A stretch of DNA of 64,000 nt. Origin: Geodermatophilus sp. TF02-6. Its GTDB lineage: Bacteria; Actinomycetota; Actinomycetes; Mycobacteriales; Geodermatophilaceae. Location: assembly GCF_003319115.1 (NCBI RefSeq), contig NZ_QOHF01000003.1:186001-250000 (forward strand), read 5' to 3'. Below the pieces are notes generated by a model, which saw only the letters and a list, made by a program, of their open reading frames with translations, did not search any database and had not been told where the DNA came from. The translations under genes were made by a program, and so were the position numbers. Shown in pieces: positions 16,023 to 23,074 of the stretch. Position 1 is the first letter of the stretch. Each line of letters opens with the position of its first letter.

Positions 16023-16666
16023 GGGCGCCCAGGACCCGGGGCGAGGCCGTCGACCAGCTGGTCGAGGTGGGCCGCCTGGCGGTCGAGCGCGGCCTGGTGC
16101 TGGCCAGCGGCGGCAACCTGTCCGCCCGGCTGCCCGGCGCGGCCGAGTTCGTGGTGACCGCGGCCGGCACCTGGCTCGACCGGCTCACGCCCGCGGACCT
16201 CAGCGTGGTGACCCTGGACGGCGAGGTCGTCGGGGGAGCGGCGCGGCCGTCGAGCGAGTGGAAGCTGCACCAGCGCACCTACCTCGTGCGACCGGACGTG
16301 GGCGCCGTCGTCCACCTGCACCCGCAGCACGCCGTCCTGGTCGACGCCCTCGGCCACCGCATCCGGCTGCTCACCCTCGACCACGCGGTCTACGTGCGCT
16401 CCGTGGGGACGGTCCAGTTCCTCCCGAACGGCTCCGACGAGCTCGCCGACGCCGCCGCCGAGCAGACCCGGGAGCACGACTGCGTCGTGCTCTCGCACCA
16501 CGGCTGCTCCACCGTCGGCCCCGACGTCGGGACGGCCTTCCGGCGGGCGCTGAACCTGGAGGAGGCGGCGACCGCGACCTACCGCGCCCTGCTGCTCGGG
16601 GACATGACCACCGACTTCCCCGCCGACTTCACCGCCGACGCCGACCTCCGCCACGGGCCGCCGTGA
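16019..16666 (+). CDS. Class II aldolase/adducin family protein
   Basis: 215-residue zinc-dependent aldolase of the fuculose-phosphate aldolase fold. Family residues are present: catalytic Glu80 in 'SSEWKLH', zinc ligands His99 and His101 in 'VHLHPQ', and His161 in 'SHHGCST'. The glycine-rich 'ASGGNLSAR' phosphate loop is at residues 29-37. ATG overlaps the isomerase stop by four bases, implying co-translation and a shared pathway. The likely reaction is cleavage of a 5-substituted ribulose-1-phosphate to DHAP and an aldehyde (DHAP shunt). MtnB-type dehydratases share this fold, but the dehydratase's partner genes are missing. It is the last gene of the unit; a convergent small gene follows. 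Confidence 0.82.
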   Translation: MRAPRTRGEAVDQLVEVGRLAVERGLVLASGGNLSARLPGAAEFVVTAAGTWLDRLTPADLSVVTLDGEVVGGAARPSSEWKLHQRTYLVRPDVGAVVHLHPQHAVLVDALGHRIRLLTLDHAVYVRSVGTVQFLPNGSDELADAAAEQTREHDCVVLSHHGCSTVGPDVGTAFRRALNLEEAATATYRALLLGDMTTDFPADFTADADLRHGPP

Positions 16667-16679
16667 CGTCGTCCCCCGG

Positions 16680-16949
16680 TCAGCGGGGCAAGTCGTCGAG
16701 GTAGTCCGGATAGCTGGCGATGACGTCCTCGAGATCGACGATGCGGGGGAAGTCCGGCACGTCCTGGTGGCGCAGCAGAAAGCGGACGGTGTGCCGGACG
16801 ACCGCCTCCTCGTCGTCCTCGGCGACGCCGATGCGGTCGAGGAGGTCCGGGGACAGCTCGACCCAGGACTCCACCTCCTCGACCTCGCCCCGCAGGCGGA
16901 CGACGTACTGGTGGTCGCCCTGCGCCTCGATCCCGAAAGGCTCGCTCAT
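16680..16949 (-). CDS. Small acidic hypothetical protein
   Basis: 89-residue acidic protein beginning MSEPFGIEAQ, with no membrane segment or recognised motif. It reads as a compact alpha/beta domain: an N-terminal strand-rich part ('YVVRLRGEVEEVESWVELS') and a helical part with 'VRFLLRHQDVPDFPRIVDLE'. ATG 16949 has GGAGGG close upstream on its strand, with spacing shorter than ideal. It converges on the aldolase gene (13 bp between stops) and is divergent from the DUF1353 gene. It resembles conserved small actinobacterial proteins that I cannot name. No function assigned. Confidence 0.75.
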   Translation of the reverse strand: MSEPFGIEAQGDHQYVVRLRGEVEEVESWVELSPDLLDRIGVAEDDEEAVVRHTVRFLLRHQDVPDFPRIVDLEDVIASYPDYLDDLPR

Positions 16950-17039
16950 GCCCTCCGGGCTACCCGGTGTCCGGGCGCGGACACCGGCGTCGCGGGCTCC
17001 GCCCGGGCTCGCCGCGGCGCGGCCGCGTGTCGGGCCTGA

Positions 17040-17045
17040 CAGCAT
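17040..17045 (+). promoter_or_regulatory. -10-like box (CAGCAT), leaderless start of DUF1353 gene
   Basis: CAGCAT ends 6 nt before GTG 17052, with no Shine-Dalgarno between. It is the same geometry as at several other genes in this window. Confidence 0.35.
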
Positions 17046-17051
17046 CCGGGT

Positions 17052-17648
17052 GTGCCCTTCGAGTCCGCCGCGCTGCTCGTCCGGCAGGTCGACGCGTCGA
17101 CGTGGGCGGTCGTCGACCCGCTGGTCTACCGGGGCGACCGCGACCGGTTCTTCGTCCCGGCCGGTTTCCGCACCGACTTGGCCACGGTGCCCCGGCTGGT
17201 CGCCTGGCTGGTCCCGCGGTTCGGTGCCTACACGCGGGCCGCGATCCTGCACGACTGGCTGTGCACCGAGGGCATCCGGTCGGGGGTGGTCACCTCGCGG
17301 GAGGCCGACGGGCTGTTCCGGCGGGTCATGCGCGAGGCCGGCGTCCCGGTGCTGCGCCGGTGGCTGATGTGGACCGGCGTCCGGTGGGGGGCGCTGGCCA
17401 GCCCGCTGCGGCGGCCGGGCTGGGCGCACAGCGCTCCCGGCGTCCTCGCCATCTCGGTGCTGGCCGCGCCGCTGGTCGTCCCGCCGGCGCTGGTGATCGC
17501 GCCGGGGCTGGTGGTGTACATGCTGGCCGAGTGGGTCGTCGGCCGGTTCGCCCCGACCTCCGGGGAGCGGCTGGTCGTCCCGACGGAGGATCTGGTCGTC
17601 CCGACGGAGGGGGCAGCGCGCCGGGTCGTGCGCCGACCGGACGGCTGA
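17052..17648 (+). CDS. DUF1353 family protein with C-terminal membrane segment
   Basis: 198-residue protein. Residues about 5-110 match DUF1353, a family common in phages and bacteria, by 'FFVPAGFRTDLATVPR' and 'AAILHDWLC'. After that a hydrophobic stretch ('GVLAISVLAAPLVVPPALVI') suggests one or two membrane spans, which phage members lack. The C-terminus contains a duplicated LVVPTE motif made by a 21-bp repeat. The start is an apparent leaderless GTG. No neighbouring phage genes are seen, so it is probably a domesticated chromosomal gene. Function unknown. Confidence 0.82.
   Translation: MPFESAALLVRQVDASTWAVVDPLVYRGDRDRFFVPAGFRTDLATVPRLVAWLVPRFGAYTRAAILHDWLCTEGIRSGVVTSREADGLFRRVMREAGVPVLRRWLMWTGVRWGALASPLRRPGWAHSAPGVLAISVLAAPLVVPPALVIAPGLVVYMLAEWVVGRFAPTSGERLVVPTEDLVVPTEGAARRVVRRPDG
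17571..17612 (+). repeat. 21-bp tandem duplication near the 3' end of the DUF1353 gene
   Basis: CTGGTCGTCCCGACGGAGG occurs at 17571 and 17592, identical over 19 of each 21-bp unit, and encodes LVVPTED then LVVPTEG. It is in frame and 36 bp before the stop codon. Confidence 0.85.
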
Positions 17649-17660
17649 GAGTCCGCGGCC

Positions 17661-18956
17661 TCACCCGGGCGGCGGCTCGGCGGTGGCCGGCAGCAGCAGG
17701 GTGAACAGCGGGGGCCGGGCCCGGGTCAGACCCAGCCGGCCGCCCTCGGCCTCGGCCAGGCTGCGGGCGAGGGCCAGGCCGATGCCGTGGCCGGTGGCGC
17801 TCTCGGCCCGCCGCCGGAACAGCGCCTCGACGTCGGCCGGCCCGGCCCCCTCGTCCCCGACGTCGACGGCCAGTGCCGCGCCCGCGTCGCGGACGGCGAG
17901 CGAGACGGTGCCGGCGCCGTGCGTGGCGGCGTTGTCCAGGAGCACGGCGACCACCTGGCGGACCGCGGCCGCCGACGCCCGGCTCTCGGGCAGTTGGTCC
18001 TCCACGTGCACCTGCAGGGCCCGTCCCTGCGCGGCCAGCACCGGAGCCCACACGGCGGTCCACTCGGCGAGCAGGTCCGCCGTCGGCAGCAGCGCCCCCT
18101 GGGGCCGGGTGTCGCGGGCCAGCTCGAGCAGGTCCTCGATGGTGCGCTGCAGCCGGTCGGCCGACCCGATCGCCGCCGCCAGCGCGGCGCGCTGCCGGTC
18201 GGGAGGCAGCTCCAGGGCCGTCTCCAGCTCCAGCCGCAGCCCGGTGAGCGGGGTGCGCAGCTGGTGGGAGGCGTCGGCGGAGAAGGCGCGCTCGCGCCGG
18301 ACCAGCTCGCCGATCCGGCGTGCGGTCGTGGTGAGCGCGTCCCCGGCGGCGTCGATCTCCGGGATGTCGCTGGGGGTGGTGCGCACGCTGAAGTCGCCGT
18401 TGCCCAGCCGCTGGGCACTCGCCGCCAGCGCCTCCAGCGGGCCGGCCAGCCGGCGCGCCTGCCGCCGGGCGAGCAGCCAGGTCACCAGGACCGCGCCCAG
18501 GCCGAGGGCGAGCATCGACCCCCAGGCGGAGACGATCCGCAGCCGCACCGCGGAGTAGTCGCTGGCGGCGCGGACGACGCCGAGGACTCCGGCGCCGTCG
18601 GTCACGGGCACGGCCACGACCAGCTGGCCGTCGACGTCGTCCGCGCTGGCCACCTCGCCGCCGGCCGCCCGCCGCACCACGCCGTCCTGCCGCGGCGGGC
18701 CGGAGCCCGACCGCAGCGCGCCGTCGACGTAGAGGGCGACGGTGATGTCGTCCCGCAGCGCGTGCAGGTGGGTGGGGGTGCGGCCGCGGACGAGGTCGAC
18801 GGCGGCGGCGATCGCGCCGACGTCGGCCGACTGCTCGACCTCGGTGCGCTCGTCGCCGAGGAGGTACTGGGAGGCGCCGTAGGCCAGCGGGACGCCGAAC
18901 AGGGTGATCGCCAACACCGCCGCGAGCAGGCTGAGCCCGACGATGCGTCTGCGCAC
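17661..18956 (-). CDS. Sensor histidine kinase (HAMP, HisKA, HATPase)
   Basis: 431-residue membrane sensor kinase. Two membrane spans (about residues 8-28 and 145-162) flank a roughly 115-residue extracellular sensor. HAMP follows at about 163-220. The phospho-acceptor is His231 in 'FSADASHQLRTPL'. The ATP-binding domain shows 'LLDNAATHG' (N box), 'DVGDEGAG' (G1) and 'GHGIGLALARSLAEAEGG' (G2). It starts with GTG 18956 and lies 31 bp downstream of its response regulator on the same strand, making one operon. The stimulus is unknown; divergence from the glycolipid-type operon at 19794 suggests a cell-envelope signal. Confidence 0.95.
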   Translation of the reverse strand: MRRRIVGLSLLAAVLAITLFGVPLAYGASQYLLGDERTEVEQSADVGAIAAAVDLVRGRTPTHLHALRDDITVALYVDGALRSGSGPPRQDGVVRRAAGGEVASADDVDGQLVVAVPVTDGAGVLGVVRAASDYSAVRLRIVSAWGSMLALGLGAVLVTWLLARRQARRLAGPLEALAASAQRLGNGDFSVRTTPSDIPEIDAAGDALTTTARRIGELVRRERAFSADASHQLRTPLTGLRLELETALELPPDRQRAALAAAIGSADRLQRTIEDLLELARDTRPQGALLPTADLLAEWTAVWAPVLAAQGRALQVHVEDQLPESRASAAAVRQVVAVLLDNAATHGAGTVSLAVRDAGAALAVDVGDEGAGPADVEALFRRRAESATGHGIGLALARSLAEAEGGRLGLTRARPPLFTLLLPATAEPPPG

Positions 18957-18987
18957 GGTGCGCAGTGTGCCCAGGGTCCCTGGGAGG

Positions 18988-19680
18988 TCAGCCGGACGAC
19001 GGCTCGAGCCGGTAGCCGTGCCCCCGCAGGGTGGTGATCCGCGGCGCCCCCGAGCCGCCCGCCGCGGCGAGCTTGCGCCGCACCGCGGCCACGTGGACGT
19101 CGAGGGTCTTGGTGGAGCCGAACCAGTGCGCGTCCCACACGTCGGCCATGAGGGTCTCGCGGCTGAGCGCGGTGCCGGCGTCGGCGACCAGCCGGGCCAG
19201 CAGGTCGAACTCCTTGGTGCGCAGCGCCACCTCGGCGCCGCTGACGGTGACCCGCCGGGCGGCGACGTCGACGACCAGCGCGTCGACAGTGAGCACGGTG
19301 TGCGCCGGGGGCAGCGCCGCGCTGCGCCGCAGGTGGGCGCGTACGCGGGCGAGCAGCTCGGCGAACCGGAACGGCTTGGTCAGGTAGTCGTCGGCCCCGG
19401 CCTCGAGGCCGACCACGACGTCCATCTCCTCGGTGCGGGCGGTGAGCACCACGATCACCGCGGTCGGCTGTGCCGCCCGGACCCGGCGGCACACCTCCAC
19501 CCCGTCGAGGTCGGGCAGGCCCAGGTCGAGCAGCACCAGGTCGAACCGGCGGCCGGCGACCGCCTCCAGCGCGCCGCGGGCGGTGCGCTGCCAGGAGACG
19601 GAGTGGCCGTGGCTGCGCAGACCGGAGGTGAGCGCGGCGCCGATCGTCTCGTCGTCCTCGACCACGAGCAGGTCAGCCAC
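18988..19680 (-). CDS. OmpR/PhoB-family response regulator
   Basis: 230-residue response regulator, partner of the adjacent kinase. The receiver domain has the acidic pocket 'VVEDDE', phospho-acceptor Asp52 in 'VLLDLGLPDLDG', and Lys102 in 'LTKPFRF'. The C-terminal winged helix (about residues 130-225) has 'ALRTKEFDLLARLVADAG' and 'VDVHVAAVRRKL'-like features of OmpR DNA-binding domains. The GTG start has a -10-like TACGTT 6 nt upstream, so the message may be leaderless. It is divergent from the glycosyltransferase operon with 113 bp between, and may control that operon as well as itself. Confidence 0.95.
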   Translation of the reverse strand: MADLLVVEDDETIGAALTSGLRSHGHSVSWQRTARGALEAVAGRRFDLVLLDLGLPDLDGVEVCRRVRAAQPTAVIVVLTARTEEMDVVVGLEAGADDYLTKPFRFAELLARVRAHLRRSAALPPAHTVLTVDALVVDVAARRVTVSGAEVALRTKEFDLLARLVADAGTALSRETLMADVWDAHWFGSTKTLDVHVAAVRRKLAAAGGSGAPRITTLRGHGYRLEPSSG

Positions 19681-19686
19681 GGCCCC

Positions 19687-19692
19687 AACGTA
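19687..19692 (-). promoter_or_regulatory. -10-like box (TACGTT), leaderless start of response regulator
   Basis: On the minus strand TACGTT ends 6 nt before the GTG start at 19680. Confidence 0.45.
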
Positions 19693-19693
19693 G

Positions 19694-19707
19694 CCGCCGG
19701 CCGGCGG
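19694..19707. promoter_or_regulatory. Palindrome in divergent promoter, possible regulator site
   Basis: CCGCCGGCCGGCGG is a perfect 14-bp palindrome just upstream of the response-regulator promoter and about 90 bp before the glycosyltransferase start. GC-rich palindromes arise easily in this genome, so the role is tentative. Confidence 0.3.
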
Positions 19708-19793
19708 TGTTCACCCGCCGCTAACCCGCGGCTGGCCGGTCGGTGGGGTCGCGCTGCCCAGCATGGGGGGCCGGACCCAGGAGGTGGTCGTCC

Positions 19794-20918
19794 ATGGTCG
19801 CACCGGTGGTGGAGGCGCCCCGGTCGCCCGCGGCTGCGGGAGCGCGGGTGCTCGTCGTCAGCGGCAGCGTCGGCGCCGGGCACGACGGTGCCGCGCGGGA
19901 GCTCGCCGACCGCCTGGGCCGTGCCGGAGCCGTCGCCTGCGTGCGCGACCTGCTCGACGCGCTGCCGCGGCCGGTCGCCCGCCTGCTGCGCGACGGCTAC
20001 GCCGGGACCGTCGGGTACGCCCCGGCGGCCTTCGAGTTCCTCTTCCGGCGCCTGGAGCAGCACGGCCTGCTGTGGCGGGCCGAGCAGCGGCTGTGCGCCA
20101 TGGCCGAGGACACGGTGGCCGGCTGGGTCGGCGACGTGGATCCGGACGTGGTGGTGTCCACCTACCCCCTCGCCGGCCAGGTCCTCGGGGCGCTGCGGGC
20201 CGCAGGGCGGCTGGCCGCGCCGGTGGTCACCTACGTCACCGACCCCGCGGTGCACACCAGCTGGCTGCACCCGGCGGTCGACGTCCACGCGGCCGTCACC
20301 GCGGCCACCGCCGGCCAGGGCGCCGCCCACTACGGAGCACACCTCGACGTCGCCGGGCCGCTGGTCCCCGCCCGCTTCGCGCAGGTGCCCGGCCCGGCGG
20401 AGCTGGCCGACCTGCGCGGCGACCTCGGCCTGCCGCCGGGCCGGCCGGTGGCCCTGCTGGTCGCCGGGTCGCTGGGCCTGGGCGACCTGCTGCCCTCGGT
20501 GCGGGACGTGGCGGCGGCCGGGTTCACGCCGCTGGTGCTCTGCGGTCGCAACGCGGCGCTGCGGCGGCGGGTCGGCGGCGCGCCGGGGGTGGTGGCCCTG
20601 GGCTGGCGGACCGACGTGCACCGGCTGGTGCACGTCGCGGACGTCCTGGTCCACAACGCCGGGGGCCTGTCCTTCACCGAGGCGTACGTGGCCGGTCTGC
20701 CCGCGGTGACCTACCGGCCGATCCCCGGGCACGGCCGGGCCAACGCCCGGGTGCTGGACGCCGCCGGCCTGGCGCCCTGGGCCCGGACGCCGGCCGAGCT
20801 GGGCGAGCTGCTGTGGGCCCGCGCAGCCGGCGAGCGCACGCTCCCGGCCGTCGCGGACCCCACGGACCTGGTCCTGGCCGTGCTCCCGGCCGCCCGGCGT
20901 CCGGGACGGGCGGCGTGA
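19794..20918 (+). CDS. MGDG-synthase-like / UDP-sugar diacylglycerol glycosyltransferase
   Basis: 374-residue glycosyltransferase of the MurG/MGDG-synthase type (GT28-like). The N-terminal half has the acceptor-side motif 'SGSVGAGHDGAARELADRL' typical of MGDG synthases and processive diacylglycerol glucosyltransferases. The C-terminal half has the nucleotide-sugar region ending 'DVLVHNAGGLSFTEAYVAGLP', where GG..E is the donor-binding signature. It should transfer a sugar to a lipid on the inner membrane face. ATG 19794 has GGAGG 9 nt upstream. Its stop overlaps the next start (GTGA). It is the first of four coupled genes that together look like glycolipid or envelope-glycan modification. Confidence 0.85.
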   Translation: MVAPVVEAPRSPAAAGARVLVVSGSVGAGHDGAARELADRLGRAGAVACVRDLLDALPRPVARLLRDGYAGTVGYAPAAFEFLFRRLEQHGLLWRAEQRLCAMAEDTVAGWVGDVDPDVVVSTYPLAGQVLGALRAAGRLAAPVVTYVTDPAVHTSWLHPAVDVHAAVTAATAGQGAAHYGAHLDVAGPLVPARFAQVPGPAELADLRGDLGLPPGRPVALLVAGSLGLGDLLPSVRDVAAAGFTPLVLCGRNAALRRRVGGAPGVVALGWRTDVHRLVHVADVLVHNAGGLSFTEAYVAGLPAVTYRPIPGHGRANARVLDAAGLAPWARTPAELGELLWARAAGERTLPAVADPTDLVLAVLPAARRPGRAA

Positions 20919-21631
20919 GGGCGCGGTCGCTCGGCGTCGTCGCACCGCTGCTCGCCGGCGGCGCGCTGCACGCGCTGCCCGCGCTCGCGGCGCGCGGACC
21001 CCTGCGGTCGCTGCGGCCGTCGCTGGCCGGCCGGGGACGGCCCGGCGGGGTGGCGCTCACCTTCGACGACGGCCCGGACGCCGCCGGGACCCCGGCGGTG
21101 CTCGCCGCGCTCGACGCGCTGGGCTGGCAGGCCACCTTCTTCCTGCTCGGCCGCCAGGTGCGCCGGCACCCGGACGTGGCCCGGGCGGTCGTGGCGGCCG
21201 GCCACGAGGTCGGCCTGCACGGCGACGTGCACGCCAACCACCTGGTCCGGTCACCGCGGTGGGTGCGACGCGACCTGGCGGCCGGGTGCGCCGCGGTCAC
21301 CGCCGTCACGGAGGTCCGGCCGCGGTGGTTCCGGCCGCCCTACGGCGTGCTGTCCGCCGGCTCCCTGCACGCGGCGGCGGCGCTCGGGCTGACCCCGGTG
21401 CTGTGGACGGCGTGGGGGCGCGACTGGGAGGCCGGCCCGCCCGCCGCGGTGCTGGCCACCGTGTGCCGGTCCCTGGACGACGGCGGGACGGTGCTGCTGC
21501 ACGACTCCGACTGCACGAGCCGGGCGGGGTCGTGGCGGTCGACCGTCGCCGCGCTGCCGCTGCTCGCCGGCGAGCTGGACCGGCGCGGGCTGGCGGTGCG
21601 CCGCCTCGGCGACCACCTGGGCGCCGGCTGA
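20915..21631 (+). CDS. Polysaccharide deacetylase (NodB domain)
   Basis: 238-residue carbohydrate esterase 4 protein, probably membrane-anchored by a single N-terminal hydrophobic segment (about residues 5-25). NodB motifs are present: 'TFDDGPD' (catalytic base and metal Asp), 'GHEVGLHGDVHANH' (metal histidines), 'RPPYG' and 'LLHDSD'. Family members remove N-acetyl groups from cell-wall or lipid-linked glycans. GTG 20915 overlaps the preceding stop by four bases; its own stop overlaps the next ATG by one base. Coupling to an MGDG-type glycosyltransferase suggests it deacetylates an N-acetylhexosamine on a glycolipid, which is an inference. Confidence 0.88.
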   Translation: MRARSLGVVAPLLAGGALHALPALAARGPLRSLRPSLAGRGRPGGVALTFDDGPDAAGTPAVLAALDALGWQATFFLLGRQVRRHPDVARAVVAAGHEVGLHGDVHANHLVRSPRWVRRDLAAGCAAVTAVTEVRPRWFRPPYGVLSAGSLHAAAALGLTPVLWTAWGRDWEAGPPAAVLATVCRSLDDGGTVLLHDSDCTSRAGSWRSTVAALPLLAGELDRRGLAVRRLGDHLGAG

Positions 21632-22527
21632 TGGCCGCCGCCGTCCTGCTGGCGCTGGCCTCGGCGGCGACGTACGCCGTCTCGACGGTGCTCCAGCACT
21701 CCGTCGCGGCCGCGCCCGCCCTGCGCGGCCGCGGGGCGCTGTCGTTCGCCGCCGGCCTGCTGCGGCACCCGGCCTGGCTCCTCGGGCAGGCGGCCGCCGC
21801 CCTGGGCCTGGTGCTGCACGCGCTGGCCCTGCGGTTCGGGCCCGTGGTCATCGTCGCGCCCCTGCTGTCCACCGGGCTGGTCTTCGGGCTGGTGCTCGGC
21901 GCCCTCGTCGACCGCCGCCACCCCGACCGCCGGCTCCCCGACCGCGGGCAGTGGGTGGCCGCCGGGGTCGTGGTCGTGGGGCTGGCCCTGTTCACCGCGT
22001 CCGCCGATCCCCGGGGGGGCCGAGCCACCGCGCCCCCGGCCGGGCTGGCCGTGTGCGTGCTGGCCGCCCTGCTGGTCGCGGGAGCCGCTATGCTGTGGGC
22101 GCGCCGTCCGACCGCGCCCTCCCGGGCCACGGTGCTCGGGGTCGCCGCCGGCACGGGGTTCGGGATCACCGGGCTGCTGCTCAAGGAGTTCGTCGGCCTC
22201 CGGCCGGCCGCCTGGCCGACGAGCTGGACGACGCCGGCGCTGGTCGTGGTCGGTGGCATCGCCGTCTACGAGTCGCAACGGGCCTTCCAGGCCGGCCCGC
22301 TCATCGCGTCGCTGCCGGTGATGACCGTGCTCGAACCGCTCGTGTCGACGGTCCTGGCCGGCCCTCTGTACTCCGAGCGGCTCGCGCCGGGGCCGCTGGC
22401 CTCCACCGCCCAGCTGGTCGGTGCGCCGACGCTGGCGGTCGGCCTGTTCGTCCTCGCCCGCTGCACGGCCAGGGCGTCGCCGGCCGTGCGCGGGACGGCG
22501 TCGGACCGCAACCGGGCGCCCGCGTGA
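21631..22527 (+). CDS. DMT/EamA-type membrane transporter
   Basis: 298-residue integral membrane protein with about ten predicted spans in two related halves, as in the drug/metabolite transporter superfamily. It opens 'MAAAVLLALASAATYAVSTVLQ' (first span) and includes the internal-repeat features 'GPVVIVAPLLSTGLVFG' and 'AGPLIASLPVMTVLEPL'. The start overlaps the previous stop (TGATG), and the stop overlaps the next GTG. In this operon it could flip or export the glycolipid, or its precursor, made by its neighbours; EamA proteins are promiscuous, so the substrate is open. Confidence 0.85.
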   Translation: MAAAVLLALASAATYAVSTVLQHSVAAAPALRGRGALSFAAGLLRHPAWLLGQAAAALGLVLHALALRFGPVVIVAPLLSTGLVFGLVLGALVDRRHPDRRLPDRGQWVAAGVVVVGLALFTASADPRGGRATAPPAGLAVCVLAALLVAGAAMLWARRPTAPSRATVLGVAAGTGFGITGLLLKEFVGLRPAAWPTSWTTPALVVVGGIAVYESQRAFQAGPLIASLPVMTVLEPLVSTVLAGPLYSERLAPGPLASTAQLVGAPTLAVGLFVLARCTARASPAVRGTASDRNRAPA

Positions 22528-23000
22528 GCGCGCTCGTCGTCGCCGCCGCCCGGTACCTGCTCTACGGGCTGGTCCTGGTCGCGGCGCTGGTGTGGGTGAC
22601 CCGCGACCGGGCGGGCCGGCTCGCGATGCTCGGGCAGGCCGCGCTCGGCCTGGCTCTGGTGGGGGCCGGGATCGTCGTCGCCGGCGCCCTGCACGTCGAC
22701 CCCAGGCCGTTCGTGACCGATCCGGCGTCGACACCGCTGTTCCCGCACCCGGCGGACAACGGCTTCCCCTCCGACCACGCCGCCGCGGCCGGCCTGCTGA
22801 CCGCGCTGGTCGGCGCCCGCCGGCGGGCCCTGGGGCTGACGGTCGGGGTCGGGGCGGTCCTGATCGCGGTGGCCCGGGTCGCGGCCCACGTCCACCACGC
22901 CCAGGACGTCGTCGCCGGGCTGGCCATCGGCCTGCTCGCGGGCGCCTGCGCCGTCGGGGTCGTCGACCGGGTCGCCCGCCGCCGCACCACCGGCAGGTGA
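22524..23000 (+). CDS. PAP2-family lipid phosphatase
   Basis: 158-residue membrane phosphatase of the PAP2 superfamily. Four or five hydrophobic segments surround the conserved 'FPSDHAA' motif and the second histidine motif 'RVAAHVHHAQDVVAG', which form the acid-phosphatase site. The KxxxxxxRP first motif is weak, as in undecaprenyl-diphosphatase-like members. GTG 22524 overlaps the transporter stop. As the last gene of the operon it may dephosphorylate a lipid carrier (undecaprenyl pyrophosphate or phosphatidate), supplying diacylglycerol or recycling carrier for the glycosyltransferase. Confidence 0.87.
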   Translation: MSALVVAAARYLLYGLVLVAALVWVTRDRAGRLAMLGQAALGLALVGAGIVVAGALHVDPRPFVTDPASTPLFPHPADNGFPSDHAAAAGLLTALVGARRRALGLTVGVGAVLIAVARVAAHVHHAQDVVAGLAIGLLAGACAVGVVDRVARRRTTGR

Positions 23001-23023
23001 GCCACCGCCCCGGTGGTCGTCCC

Positions 23024-23074
23024 TCCCGATCAGCCGCCCCTGCCGATCAGCCGCGCCTCCCGATCAGCTGCGCA
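23024..23074. repeat. 17-bp tandem repeat duplicating the 3' end of the acyl-CoA synthetase gene
   Basis: Three 17-bp units (start TCCCGATCAG or TGCCGATCAG) run from 23024 to 23074. The unit includes the terminal Ser codon and TGA stop of the minus-strand acyl-CoA synthetase; two extra copies lie downstream of the real stop. The same layout appears at the DUF4191 gene (46801-46864). Confidence 0.88.
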
